A stretch of 64,000 nt of DNA, taken from positions 21,696-85,695 of the forward strand of contig JAISKF010000036.1 of NCBI GenBank assembly GCA_031261005.1, given 5' to 3'. The DNA is from Enterobacteriaceae bacterium. GTDB lineage: Bacteria; Pseudomonadota; Gammaproteobacteria; Enterobacterales; Enterobacteriaceae. The translations under genes were made by a program, and so were the position numbers. A model generated the notes under the pieces. That model was not told the DNA's origin. It did not search any database and saw only the letters and a program-made list of their open reading frames with translations. Positions 38,408 to 47,469 of the stretch are shown here, one piece after another (position 1 is the first letter of the stretch; the number at the start of each line of letters is the position of its first letter).

Positions 38408-38989
38408 TCAGCCGAATACTTTCGCTAAATGCTGGCGTAAACGCTGAATATTATGTTCCACATCAGGATTTTTCATTACATCAGTACACAAAAATGTAGG
38501 TAATGGCGACATTCCCAAGAACTGATTGGCTTTATGAAATGGCAAATAAACGCCGTCGATACCGGCTCCGCCGAAAAACTGTTTAGGATCATCAAACGCT
38601 TCTTGCGGCGCATTCCATGTCACTGACAGCATATAAGTTTTACCCTGAATCAGACCGCCTGAACCATATTTTTTCGACGCATCGAAACGCGTGCGGCCAT
38701 CGCTGGAATATAAACGCCCGTGACCCGCAGTAAAAACATCATCAATATATTTCTTTAAGATCCACGGCATACCCATCCACCAGCCTGGTTGCTGATAAAT
38801 TACGCTGTCAGCCCAAAGATATTTCTCGATCTCATCCTCGATCACATAACCCTGATCAACAATCGTTTCTTTTACTTCATGCCCCGCTTCGCGTAAAAAA
38901 TCCGCTGCGGCATGGTGTAACGTTAAATTCAGCTCACCGTTAGAGTGAGCAAACTTTTTCATGGCATCAATAATTAGAATTTTACTCAT
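38408..38989 (-). CDS. mdaB: NADPH:quinone reductase MdaB
   Basis: A 193-residue flavodoxin-like FAD enzyme, same length as E. coli MdaB, which reduces quinones by two electrons and protects from oxidative stress. Conserved segments are KFAHSNGELNLTL, DSVIYQQPGWWMGMPWILKKYIDDVFTAGHGRLYSSDGRTR, YGSGGLIQGKTYMLSVTWNAP and GVYLPFHKANQFLGM. The common neighbour ygiN is absent. It is a single gene with its own terminator. Confidence 0.95.
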   Translation of the reverse strand: MSKILIIDAMKKFAHSNGELNLTLHHAAADFLREAGHEVKETIVDQGYVIEDEIEKYLWADSVIYQQPGWWMGMPWILKKYIDDVFTAGHGRLYSSDGRTRFDASKKYGSGGLIQGKTYMLSVTWNAPQEAFDDPKQFFGGAGIDGVYLPFHKANQFLGMSPLPTFLCTDVMKNPDVEHNIQRLRQHLAKVFG

Positions 38990-39140
38990 AGTTTCGTTTC
39001 ACTTAATCAGTTGAAAATTGCATCAAATATACAATATAGACGAGGAGACCGGCGTAAACAAACAGAATGCAGTATGATGACTTTCTGTTATATATCCGTC
39101 ATCTTTCTCGTTGCAGGGTTGTTGAATAGTCCGAACAATA

Positions 39141-39926
39141 ATGAATAAAACAATAATGAATGAATTAATCACAGAAGAAAAACACGCTGCTCGCTGGCTT
39201 AGTTTTATCAAAGGCTGTGCAGCAATTTTACCTTTGAGCCTTGCGGTGCTTCCGTGGGGAATTTTAGCCGGTTCTATGGCAATAGAGATTGGCATCACAC
39301 CAGCACAAGGTCTTGGTTTATCGGCAATTATCTTCGCCGGTGCCACTCAATTAGCCACGATGGGAATGATCAAAGCAGGTGCAGGCGTGATGGCGATTGT
39401 GATCTCTGCCTTTTTTATCTCTTCCCAACATTTGTTGTATAGCCTGACACTCCGTGATCGTATCGCTCCGCTGCCATTAAGGTGGCGATTAATTTTAGGT
39501 TTTTTATTAACCGATGAGTTATTTGCTTTGGTTGGTAAACTCGGTATCGGGAAAGCCGAAACAGGGAAACAGAACACGACTGAATTTGATCGCTGGTATG
39601 CGCTTGGTGCAGGATTGTTTTTCTACTTTTTCTGGTTAGCGTCTACGCTGGCGGGAATTCTGGCTGCCAGCCAAATTGACGATCTCAGCAGTTATGGTTT
39701 AGATTTTTCCATTGCCGCCACGTTTATTGTGATCGTTGTTCCGCTGATAAAAAATATTCCGGTATTCGTTTGTGTCGCAACCACACTGATCTTATCGGTA
39801 CTTCTCAGTTATTTTCATATACCTAGTTCATTAATTATTTCTGGTGTGATCGCGATGGCTGCCGGATTAATTACTTCATTATTTATTGAAAATAAAACGA
39901 AAAATCGAGCAGAGGATAAAGCATGA
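39141..39926 (+). CDS. ygaZ: AzlC-type branched-chain amino acid exporter, large subunit
   Basis: A 261-residue protein with about seven hydrophobic segments of the AzlC/YgaZ family. Typical blocks are AILPLSLAVLPWGILAGSMAIEIGITPAQGLGLSAIIFAGATQLATMGMIKAGAG, SSQHLLYSLTLRD and LTDELFALV. With YgaH it forms an exporter for L-valine and probably other hydrophobic amino acids. Start could be M1 or M6. The stop overlaps the ygaH ATG (ATGA), so both subunits are made together. Confidence 0.9.
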   Translation: MNKTIMNELITEEKHAARWLSFIKGCAAILPLSLAVLPWGILAGSMAIEIGITPAQGLGLSAIIFAGATQLATMGMIKAGAGVMAIVISAFFISSQHLLYSLTLRDRIAPLPLRWRLILGFLLTDELFALVGKLGIGKAETGKQNTTEFDRWYALGAGLFFYFFWLASTLAGILAASQIDDLSSYGLDFSIAATFIVIVVPLIKNIPVFVCVATTLILSVLLSYFHIPSSLIISGVIAMAAGLITSLFIENKTKNRAEDKA

Positions 39927-40246
39927 TCTGGGGAATTATCTTTGCTGTTGCGCTGGTGGTGTTCTTTAACCGCTATGTATTCCTTGAGCCAAACTTGCCG
40001 ATTAAGCTCAGTGCGACTATCAAAAAACTGCTGGGGTTTTCTATTCCCGCTATTCTCACTGCCATTTGCGCGCCGATTATCTTGCTCAATGAGCATGGCG
40101 GATTTCGTGAGCTGCCGCTGAATCCCTACTTTATCGGCGCAATTATCTCTGTTCTTTTAGCATTATTTATCAGAAATACGCTGATTTCGGTGATTCTAAG
40201 TCTGGCGATATTTATGGTGTTAAAGCTGGTGATATTGGTTGTTTAG
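39923..40246 (+). CDS. ygaH: AzlD-type branched-chain amino acid exporter, small subunit
   Basis: A 107-residue, four-helix protein of the AzlD/YgaH family: MIWGIIFAVALVVFFNRYVFLEPNLPIKLS at the start, then FSIPAILTAICAPIIL and IRNTLISVILSLAIFMVLKL. It overlaps ygaZ by 4 bp and is its obligate partner. Its TAG stop lies in the left end of a repeat copy (TTAGATAAGAAG), so insertion of the element may have set the present C-terminus. Confidence 0.88.
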   Translation: MIWGIIFAVALVVFFNRYVFLEPNLPIKLSATIKKLLGFSIPAILTAICAPIILLNEHGGFRELPLNPYFIGAIISVLLALFIRNTLISVILSLAIFMVLKLVILVV

Positions 40247-40390
40247 ATAAGAAGTTATAATCACGATAAATTTCAAATGATTATATGGATTTTCGTAGGG
40301 GCGGCAGGTTGCCGCCCCTACAAATGATTATTTATTACCTATCTATTAACCTATTAATTTCACCATTTCCTTATCCAAACCTGAGGTGAA
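40244..40390 (+). repeat. dispersed palindromic repeat, single-hairpin form
   Basis: Left end TAGATAAGAAGTTATAA, CGATAAATTTCAAATGATTATATG, one perfect hairpin GTAGGGGCGGCA-GGT-TGCCGCCCCTAC, flank TTATTACCTATCTATTAACC and right tip CCTTATCCAAACCTGAGGTGA. The two core arms of full copies have collapsed into one palindrome. It fills the whole gap between ygaH and alsT, touching both stop codons. Confidence 0.93.
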
Positions 40391-41818
40391 CTAACTGTGT
40401 TCAGCCTTCACATCAGGATCGATATAAGGAACTCTAGTACCATAATCAGCCAGTTTTCCTAACTTGATCACGATTGGAGATAATAGTAGTAACGCAGCAA
40501 GGTTTGGCAGTACCATCAAGCCGTTAAACATATCTGCCAGCTTCCACACCAGTTCAACCTTAAACAGTGATGCGATAAAGATAAAGCAAACCACGATGAG
40601 TTGATAAATGCGTACTGCGGACATGGAGCTAAACAAATAGCGCACGTTATTCTCGGCATAGTAATACCAGCCAATAATGGTGGTAAATGCAAAGAAAAAT
40701 AGCGAAATAGCAATGAATATGCTGCCAAAATAGCCGAACACATAAGTATAGGCTTGCTGAGTAACCGTGATGCCCTGCCCCTGAAAAATGCTCAGGAAAG
40801 ACTCACCAACACGACCTGCGGCGTCCCACTCTTTCATACCGGAAGTGATGATCACCAGCGCTGTCACCGTCACAATCAGACAAACAACAAACACGCCCAT
40901 CATGGCGATAAATCCTTGCTGCTCTGGTCTGACAACGCGCGCTACGGCATGAGCATGAGGAGTCGAACCCATACCTGCTTCGTTAGCAAACAAACCTCTG
41001 GCAATACCAAAACGCATTGCTTGTTGGATACCAATACCAACACCGCCGCCAACAACAGCTTGCGGATTGAATGCTGCGATAAAGATAGATTCAAACGCAG
41101 GCAGAACATATTCGTAATTCAGCACCAAAATAGTAAAAGCACCAATCAGATAAAAAACTGCCATGACTGGCACCACTTTTTCACTGAATGAAGCAATACT
41201 GCGGATACCGCCGATTATCACAATACCGGCAATAACTGCCATCACAGCACCTACTACCCAATTCGGCATACCTAAAGAGCTATTGAATGCAGAAGCAATC
41301 GCATTGGATTGCACCATATTGCCGATAAAACCTAACGCGAAAATAATCAGTACCGCAAAAGTACAGGCTAACCATTTCGACTTTAAGCCCTGCTCAATAT
41401 AGTAAGCAGGACCGCCGACTAGCTGACCGTTACGATCTTTGGTTTTGAATTTCTGCGCCAGAATAGCTTCGACATAGATGGTAGACATTCCCAAAAAAGA
41501 GGAAACCCACATCCAAAAGATAGCGCCCGGACCACCGGCTAAAATCGCTGTTGCTGGTCCTGCCAGATTACCAGTACCAACTTGACCGGCAATCGCAGTT
41601 GCTACAGCCTGAAAAGAACTCATACCATGCTTACCGGCTTTATCACCACGTAATGACAAGCCGCCAAACAGCTCTTTTACGCCCGTTCCGAAATGCCTGA
41701 TTTGAATGAAGCCTAAACGAATGGTGAAGTAAATTCCGGTTCCACATAATAAAAATATCAGTACGTAGTCCCAGAGCAGGCCATTAACCTGATCGACAAA
41801 TGATTCCAATATATCCAT
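40391..41818 (-). CDS. alsT: alanine/glycine:cation symporter (AGCS family)
   Basis: A 475-residue sodium-coupled amino-acid carrier with about eleven helices. The AGCS signatures FQAVATAIAGQVGTGNLAGPATAI, WMWVSSFLGMSTIYVEAILAQKF, GGPAYYIEQGL and GLFANEAGMGSTPHAHA are clear. E. coli YaaJ is a homologue. It takes up alanine or glycine with sodium. It is a single gene convergent with ygaZH and not linked to an obvious regulator; the neighbouring gcv operon uses glycine, but a shared role is only a guess. Confidence 0.92.
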   Translation of the reverse strand: MDILESFVDQVNGLLWDYVLIFLLCGTGIYFTIRLGFIQIRHFGTGVKELFGGLSLRGDKAGKHGMSSFQAVATAIAGQVGTGNLAGPATAILAGGPGAIFWMWVSSFLGMSTIYVEAILAQKFKTKDRNGQLVGGPAYYIEQGLKSKWLACTFAVLIIFALGFIGNMVQSNAIASAFNSSLGMPNWVVGAVMAVIAGIVIIGGIRSIASFSEKVVPVMAVFYLIGAFTILVLNYEYVLPAFESIFIAAFNPQAVVGGGVGIGIQQAMRFGIARGLFANEAGMGSTPHAHAVARVVRPEQQGFIAMMGVFVVCLIVTVTALVIITSGMKEWDAAGRVGESFLSIFQGQGITVTQQAYTYVFGYFGSIFIAISLFFFAFTTIIGWYYYAENNVRYLFSSMSAVRIYQLIVVCFIFIASLFKVELVWKLADMFNGLMVLPNLAALLLLSPIVIKLGKLADYGTRVPYIDPDVKAEHS

Positions 41819-42253
41819 GACATAGTTTCTCGTGGTTGTGTTGTGTTAAGTATGTATTTGCTTACTATATATTTTTTAGTTGCGTGCGTTAGCGCACGTC
41901 ATTGTTTGTATACAGATTTTCACTGATTATTCTTTTCTTGCGGCAATTCAAATCAATGTCAGGCAAAGGGAACGAACCTCTGTATAACGAAAGATTCCGA
42001 ATATAAGAGCCGTAGAACAAAGTCACAATTAGTGATCTGTATCACTGTAAATATATCATTAACTCTCAACGGTTGGATATGGTTATTCCACCGATTCTTG
42101 AAAAACGAGATTCTTCCGCTGAGTTTGTCACCAAACACAGTGATTATGATGGAATAATCCCGTTAAAAAGCGTCTTACCTATGTCTTGCCATAAAGTCAT
42201 ATCAATAAACGGTGTTAAAACATCGGCGTTGCTGACAAATCTATAGTTCATCG
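41819..42253. other. alsT upstream spacer
   Basis: About 435 bp plus the gcvP terminator. Near the alsT start is a small perfect hairpin, CGTGCG-TTAG-CGCACG (about 41883-41898), in the leader. A 55-codon open frame (42079-42246, MVIPPILEKRDSSAEF...) has only a weak ribosome binding site and no family I recognise; I do not call it a gene. No other structure is evident. Confidence 0.4.
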
Positions 42254-42286
42254 TTTTATCACCTCAGCAATACTGAGGTGATAAAC
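42254..42286 (-). terminator. perfect palindrome after gcvP, probable terminator
   Basis: A 13-bp perfect stem, TTTATCACCTCAG/CTGAGGTGATAAA, with a CAATA loop, 18 bp after the gcvP stop. The U-tract is short, so termination is inferred mainly from position and stem strength. Confidence 0.7.
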
Positions 42287-42303
42287 GCTTAGATATAAAT
42301 GAA

Positions 42304-45183
42304 TTATTCGTATTCCTCCGTTGGCACACAGGAACAGAATAAATGACGATCGCCGTATACATCATCAAGACGTTTTACCGTCGGCCAGTATTTATTCTCG
42401 AACACCGTTTTTGACGGGAATACCGCCAGATCGCGGCTGTATGGGTGAGTCCATTCGTGAACTAATTCGCCTTGAACATGCGGAGCATTAACTAACGGAT
42501 TGTCGTCCAGTTGCCATTCACCAGCATGAACGCGGCGGATTTCACTGCGGATCGCCAGCATCGCATCAATAAAGCGATCTAACTCAGCTTTGCTTTCCGA
42601 CTCGGTTGGTTCCACCATTAATGTTCCCGCTACAGGGAATGACATAGTTGGTGCATGAAAACCATAATCAATCAGGCGCTTAGCAATATCCATTTCCGTA
42701 ATGCCTGTCTCTTCTTTCAGCGCGCGCAAATCAAGAATACATTCATGCGCCACCAAACCATCGTTACCGGAATAGAGAATCGGATAAGCCTCTTGCAGAC
42801 GCCGCGCAATATAATTGGCATTCAAAATAGCGACCTGACTTGCCATTTTCAGCCCTTGCGCGCCCATCATGTGAATGTACATCCAACTGATCGGCAAGAT
42901 TGATGCGCTGCCAAACGGCGCAGCAGAAACAGCACCTAATGTCGTCGTCAGCCCGTTGATATGCACCACACTGTGACCCGGAACAAACGGCGCTAAATGC
43001 TGTTTCACGCCGATGGGTCCCATACCTGGTCCGCCGCCGCCATGAGGGATACTAAAGGTTTTATGCAGATTAAGATGTGAAACATCGGCACCAATATAGC
43101 CCGGCGAAGTAATACCAACCTGCGCGTTCATGTTCGCGCCGTCCAGATAAACTTGCCCGCCGAACTGATGCACGATATTGCAGACATCGCGAATGGTTTC
43201 TTCATATACACCATGCGTTGACGGATACGTCACCATAATGCAGGACAGTTCATCACGGTATTGTTCTGCTTTAACACGCAGATCTTGCAAGTCGATATTG
43301 CCCTGCTTATCACAGGCAACCACCACAACTGTCATGCCCGCCATATGAGCTGATGCCGGATTCGTACCATGCGCCGAACTTGGGATCAGGCAAACGTGAC
43401 GATGCCCTTCCCCGCAACTTTGATGATAACGGCGAATCGTCAGCAGACCCGCATATTCGCCTTGCGCGCCAGAATTCGGCTGCATACAAACTGCATCGTA
43501 ACCGGTGATTTTTACTAGCCATTGTGACAATTGCGTAATCAAAGTCTGATAACCCATTGCTTGTTCCGGCGGGCAGAATGGGTGCAGCTCCGCAAATTCC
43601 GCCCATGTAATCGGGATCATTTCCGCAGCGGCATTTAGCTTCATGGTGCAAGAACCCAATGGAATCATGGCTTGATTCAGCGCCAAATCTTTTCGTTCCA
43701 AACGGTGCATATAACGCATCATTTCGGTTTCGCTGTGATAGCGATTAAACACAGAGTGCGTCAGGATTGGCGTTGTACGCAGTAATGCTGTCGGAATGCT
43801 GTTGCTTTGCGTCATGCACTGTTGATCCAACGCAGCAAGATTCACCGAACGGTGATCACCGAGAAGAATATCGAATAGCGTATTGAGATCATCTAATGTC
43901 GTCGTTTCATCTAAACTCACGCCGACTGCACCAGTGAGATCCGCTCGCAGATTAACGCCAAAATTTAATGCGCGCGCCAGTACAGCCGCTTTATCGTCAA
44001 CTTCAATACACAAAGTATCGAACCAGTTTTGATGGCGTAATGTCATATCATGTAGCTGCAAACCGGCTGCCAGAATATCCGTTAAACGATGAATGCGTCG
44101 GGCAATACGTTTTAAACCCTCCGCGCCATGATAAACCGCATAAAAACCAGCGATATTCGCCAGTAATACCTGCGAAGTACAAAGATTAGAATTGGCTTTC
44201 TCGCGGCGGATATGCTGTTCCCGCGTCTGCATAGCCATACGCAATGCCACATTACCGGCGGCATCTTTTGATACCCCGATAATGCGCCCCGGCATCGCAC
44301 GTTTGAACTCATCTTTACAGGCAAAAAACGCAGCATGAGGACCGCCATAACCCATCGGCACACCGAAACGCTGCGAAGAACCAAACACCACATCAGCATT
44401 CAGTGAAGCTGGCGATACTAACAGCACCAGCGACATAATATCCGCTGCCATACAGGTGATCACACCGCGCTGTTTAAGCTGTAATAACAACTGGCGGTCA
44501 TCATGTAACTGCCCTGTCGTACCGGTCAGTTGCACCAAGATACCGAACAGATCATCATGATTCAGCGCTTGATCCGCCGAGCCGATAATCACATTAAAAC
44601 CAAACGTTTCTGCTCTGGTTTTCACCACATCAATAGTTTGCGGGTGGACATCTTCCGCCACGAAGAAACTATTAGCGGTTTTTAATTTGCTGGCGCGTTT
44701 TGCCATCGCCATTACTTCTGCGGCAGCGGTTGCTTCGTCCAGCAATGATGCTGAGGCTAAATCCAGTCCGGTCAAATCTTGTGTCATTTGCTGGAAATTG
44801 AGCAATGCTTCCAATCGCCCTTGCGAAACCTCTGGCTGATATGGCGTATACGCGGTATACCAACCCGGATTTTCCAGCATATTGCGCTGAATCACGGGCG
44901 GCATCAGTACCGCGTGATAACCCATACCAATATAGGATTTATAACGCTGATTCTGTTCAGCGATCACTTTCAGTTCCGCAAGTGCCTGATGCTCAGTTAA
45001 CGCATCACCAGTAGCGGGCGGTTGGGGCAATTGAATATCGGTAGGAACAATTATCTGAGTTAGTTCATCAAGACTTTTCGCGCCAACAATATCCAACATT
45101 TGCTGACGTTCTGCCGCAGAAGGACCAATATGACGATCGATAAAAGACTCACCATATTCCAGTTGTTTTATTGTTTGATTCAT
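42304..45183 (-). CDS. gcvP: glycine dehydrogenase (decarboxylating), P protein
   Basis: A 959-residue PLP enzyme (E. coli 957 aa) that decarboxylates glycine and passes the aminomethyl group to lipoylated GcvH. The N-terminal domain has [46 protein letters not shown] and [15 protein letters not shown] sequence. The PLP lysine is in [27 protein letters not shown], about residue 708. [13 protein letters not shown] [17 protein letters not shown] is intact. It is third in gcvTHP but is separated from gcvH by 262 bp that include a repeat element. Confidence 0.97.
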   Translation of the reverse strand: MNQTIKQLEYGESFIDRHIGPSAAERQQMLDIVGAKSLDELTQIIVPTDIQLPQPPATGDALTEHQALAELKVIAEQNQRYKSYIGMGYHAVLMPPVIQRNMLENPGWYTAYTPYQPEVSQGRLEALLNFQQMTQDLTGLDLASASLLDEATAAAEVMAMAKRASKLKTANSFFVAEDVHPQTIDVVKTRAETFGFNVIIGSADQALNHDDLFGILVQLTGTTGQLHDDRQLLLQLKQRGVITCMAADIMSLVLLVSPASLNADVVFGSSQRFGVPMGYGGPHAAFFACKDEFKRAMPGRIIGVSKDAAGNVALRMAMQTREQHIRREKANSNLCTSQVLLANIAGFYAVYHGAEGLKRIARRIHRLTDILAAGLQLHDMTLRHQNWFDTLCIEVDDKAAVLARALNFGVNLRADLTGAVGVSLDETTTLDDLNTLFDILLGDHRSVNLAALDQQCMTQSNSIPTALLRTTPILTHSVFNRYHSETEMMRYMHRLERKDLALNQAMIPLGSCTMKLNAAAEMIPITWAEFAELHPFCPPEQAMGYQTLITQLSQWLVKITGYDAVCMQPNSGAQGEYAGLLTIRRYHQSCGEGHRHVCLIPSSAHGTNPASAHMAGMTVVVVACDKQGNIDLQDLRVKAEQYRDELSCIMVTYPSTHGVYEETIRDVCNIVHQFGGQVYLDGANMNAQVGITSPGYIGADVSHLNLHKTFSIPHGGGGPGMGPIGVKQHLAPFVPGHSVVHINGLTTTLGAVSAAPFGSASILPISWMYIHMMGAQGLKMASQVAILNANYIARRLQEAYPILYSGNDGLVAHECILDLRALKEETGITEMDIAKRLIDYGFHAPTMSFPVAGTLMVEPTESESKAELDRFIDAMLAIRSEIRRVHAGEWQLDDNPLVNAPHVQGELVHEWTHPYSRDLAVFPSKTVFENKYWPTVKRLDDVYGDRHLFCSCVPTEEYE

Positions 45184-45316
45184 CAGATCGCATTCCTGAA
45201 TTTATGCTGTAGGGCTGCTGTGCTGAGACTTATCATGCCGTACTTGCCGATCATTCACGGCGAACGCCAGAAGCCGATACAAGAGATAGAAGTAAGCCTG
45301 ATTTGGCTATATTTAG

Positions 45317-45446
45317 TTAACCTTAATTTCGGACAAAATTATTTTATTACTATAAATTTCAAATAATTATGAAATTCCCGTAGGGGCGGCAATCTGCCGC
45401 CCGTGAACCCACGGTGCTGTTTATGCGGACATCACGAGTTATTCTT
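45317..45446 (+). repeat. dispersed palindromic repeat inside the gcv operon
   Basis: Left tip TTAACCTTAATTTCGGACAAA, ACTATAAATTTCAAATAATTATG, left core GTAGGGGCGGCAATCTGCCGCCCG, spacer TGAACCCACGGTGCTGTTTATGC and a decayed right core GGACATCACGAGTTATTCTTTA. The right end runs into the gcvH stop codon, and the normal right tip is missing. The element lies between the second and third genes of the operon. Confidence 0.9.
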
Positions 45447-45832
45447 TAATCATCAAGCGTCGCCAGATAACCATTGGCATCAAGCAAGTTACTTACTTCA
45501 TTTACATTGCTGGCTTTAATGCGAAACATCCAGCCCTCATCGTAAGGTGAGCTGTTAATCAGCTCAGGAGAATCGATCAGAATTTCATTAACTGCGATAA
45601 TTTCGCCGCTGATCGGCGCATAAATATCGGAAGCCGCTTTGACCGACTCCGCTACCGCGCACTCTTGTCCGACAGAAATTTCATCACCGACATCAGGCAA
45701 TTCCACAAAAACCATATCGCCTAACAAATGCTGGGCATGATCGGTAATACCGACGCTATAGATACCATCTTGCTCTTCCCGAACCCATTCATGCGATGTT
45801 GAATACTTTAAATCAGCAGGTACATTATTCAT
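45446..45832 (-). CDS. gcvH: glycine cleavage system H protein
   Basis: A 128-residue lipoyl carrier (E. coli 129 aa). Start set at [17 protein letters not shown]. The lipoyl-lysine is Lys65 in [22 protein letters not shown]. It shuttles the aminomethyl intermediate between GcvP, GcvT and the L protein. An open extension of 24 codons upstream (MIPSFCIEQ...) is leader sequence. It lies 71 bp after gcvT. Its TAA stop lies at the edge of a repeat copy. Confidence 0.96.
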   Translation of the reverse strand: MNNVPADLKYSTSHEWVREEQDGIYSVGITDHAQHLLGDMVFVELPDVGDEISVGQECAVAESVKAASDIYAPISGEIIAVNEILIDSPELINSSPYDEGWMFRIKASNVNEVSNLLDANGYLATLDD

Positions 45833-45903
45833 TTCATTCTCCTCTCTTTTTGAATTCAAAGTTATATTTTGTAAGGATTGCTCTATGCAAAATGACGGTA
45901 TCA

Positions 45904-47004
45904 TTATCGCGACAATATTGACTTTCCGTGACGTACAAAGCCTGGTTTAACCACTTTCACTGGAATTTGTCGATTACGGATCGATACAACGGCTTCGTCG
46001 CCGATATAGGGTGCGACTCTTGCCAGTGCAATGCTGCACCCTAGCGTCGGGGAAAATGAGCCGCTGGTAATCATGCCTTGATGCTCATTGCCTGCCGCAT
46101 CGCTGAACATGACTGGCATTTCATTACGCAGCACACCTTTTTCGGTCATCACTAACCCGACGAGTTTATCTGTCCCTTGTTGACGTTGAACCTCCAGCCG
46201 CTCACGACCAATAAATTGGCGGTCGGAGGGCTCCCAAGCGATAGTCCAACCCATATTGGCTGCCAACGGCGAGACACTTTCGTCCATCTCTTGACCATAA
46301 AGATTCATACCTGCTTCAAGGCGCAATGTATCGCGCGCACCTAATCCGCAAGGTTTTACACCGGTTGACATAAGTTTTTTCCAGTAATCATCAAGCTGAT
46401 CGGCAGGGATCATCAACTCATAACCATCTTCACCGGTATAACCTGTAGTCGCGATAAACAGGTTTTCACTCTGTATGCCAAAAAATGGTTTCATGCCGCT
46501 TACTGCCTGACGCTGCGCTGCGGTTAGCAAGGTTGCTACTTTTTCTTTCGCTTCCGGTCCCTGAACGGCAATCAAACCAAGATCGTCACGCACGTGCAGT
46601 TCAACGGAAAAAGAGCGGGCATGTTCAGCGATCCACGCCAGATCTTTTTCCCGCGTTGCGGAGTTAACTATTAAGCGGAAATAATCTTCCTGAAGAAAAT
46701 AAACAATCAGATCGTCAATAACACCAGCAGAAGCATTCAGCATCGCGGTATACAGCGCTTTTCCCGCTTGCGTCAGCCTGGCAACATCATTGGCAAGCAG
46801 GTAGCGCAGAAACTCTCTGGTACGCACACCGTGCAAATCAACAATAGTCATGTGGGAAACATCAAACATTCCGGCGTGTTGACGAACGGCATGATGTTCA
46901 TCAATTTGCGAGCCGTAATTAATCGGCATCAGCCAGCCGTGAAAATCTACCATGCGAGCACCGCAGGCAATGTGTCGGTCATACAGCGGAGTTTGTCTGG
47001 TCAT
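45904..47004 (-). CDS. gcvT: aminomethyltransferase, glycine cleavage T protein
   Basis: A 366-residue tetrahydrofolate-dependent enzyme (E. coli 364 aa) that releases ammonia and forms methylene-THF. Start set at [27 protein letters not shown] with GAGGAC upstream. Other blocks are [74 protein letters not shown] and [19 protein letters not shown]. First gene of gcvTHP. Confidence 0.96.
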   Translation of the reverse strand: MTRQTPLYDRHIACGARMVDFHGWLMPINYGSQIDEHHAVRQHAGMFDVSHMTIVDLHGVRTREFLRYLLANDVARLTQAGKALYTAMLNASAGVIDDLIVYFLQEDYFRLIVNSATREKDLAWIAEHARSFSVELHVRDDLGLIAVQGPEAKEKVATLLTAAQRQAVSGMKPFFGIQSENLFIATTGYTGEDGYELMIPADQLDDYWKKLMSTGVKPCGLGARDTLRLEAGMNLYGQEMDESVSPLAANMGWTIAWEPSDRQFIGRERLEVQRQQGTDKLVGLVMTEKGVLRNEMPVMFSDAAGNEHQGMITSGSFSPTLGCSIALARVAPYIGDEAVVSIRNRQIPVKVVKPGFVRHGKSILSR

Positions 47005-47469
47005 TATGTCCTCTTCAAAGTGAGCCCGTAATAATCCAATCAGGTGTCGAATGCGGTATCTGACACCATACAATTATAAATCAATGTCAGTTGCATATTT
47101 GTTAATTATTTTGCATATATGTAAACAACACCATCATGCAGCAGTTTTTATTATCAAACTGCGTTTTGCCGCACAAAAATCATTATGAATTTATTAGATA
47201 AATAGTAAAAAAGAAGAAAATAAAGAATCAATGCATTGATAAATAAAGCATTAAATTTAATTTTGCATTAGATTTAATAATGATTAACCCATTAATTGAT
47301 TAGAATTTTTCATATATATACCCTATATTTTTTAAAATAGCGGGGATAAAAAGTGTAGCTAAAACGCGACAACCTCATCTCGCTCAACGATAATAACTTA
47401 GGATATGATGACAGTTAGCACACAGTATTTAAGTGAATATCGCATGATAGGGAAATAACGAGAGAATTC
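47005..47469. promoter_or_regulatory. gcvT / TPR gene divergent control region
   Basis: A 465-bp AT-rich region holding the divergent promoters of gcvTHP and the TPR gene. In E. coli the gcv promoter is controlled by GcvA, Lrp and PurR over a similarly long stretch, so long AT-rich DNA is expected. I cannot pick individual sites with confidence and see no glycine riboswitch-like structure. Confidence 0.45.

Noticed and set aside
42079..42246. 55-codon small gene between alsT and gcvP
   Set aside because: No convincing ribosome binding site, no recognised family, and location in a promoter region; kept only as an observation.
47005..47469. Glycine riboswitch upstream of gcvT
   Set aside because: The conserved aptamer core is not visible, and Enterobacterales gcv operons are normally controlled by GcvA, Lrp and PurR.
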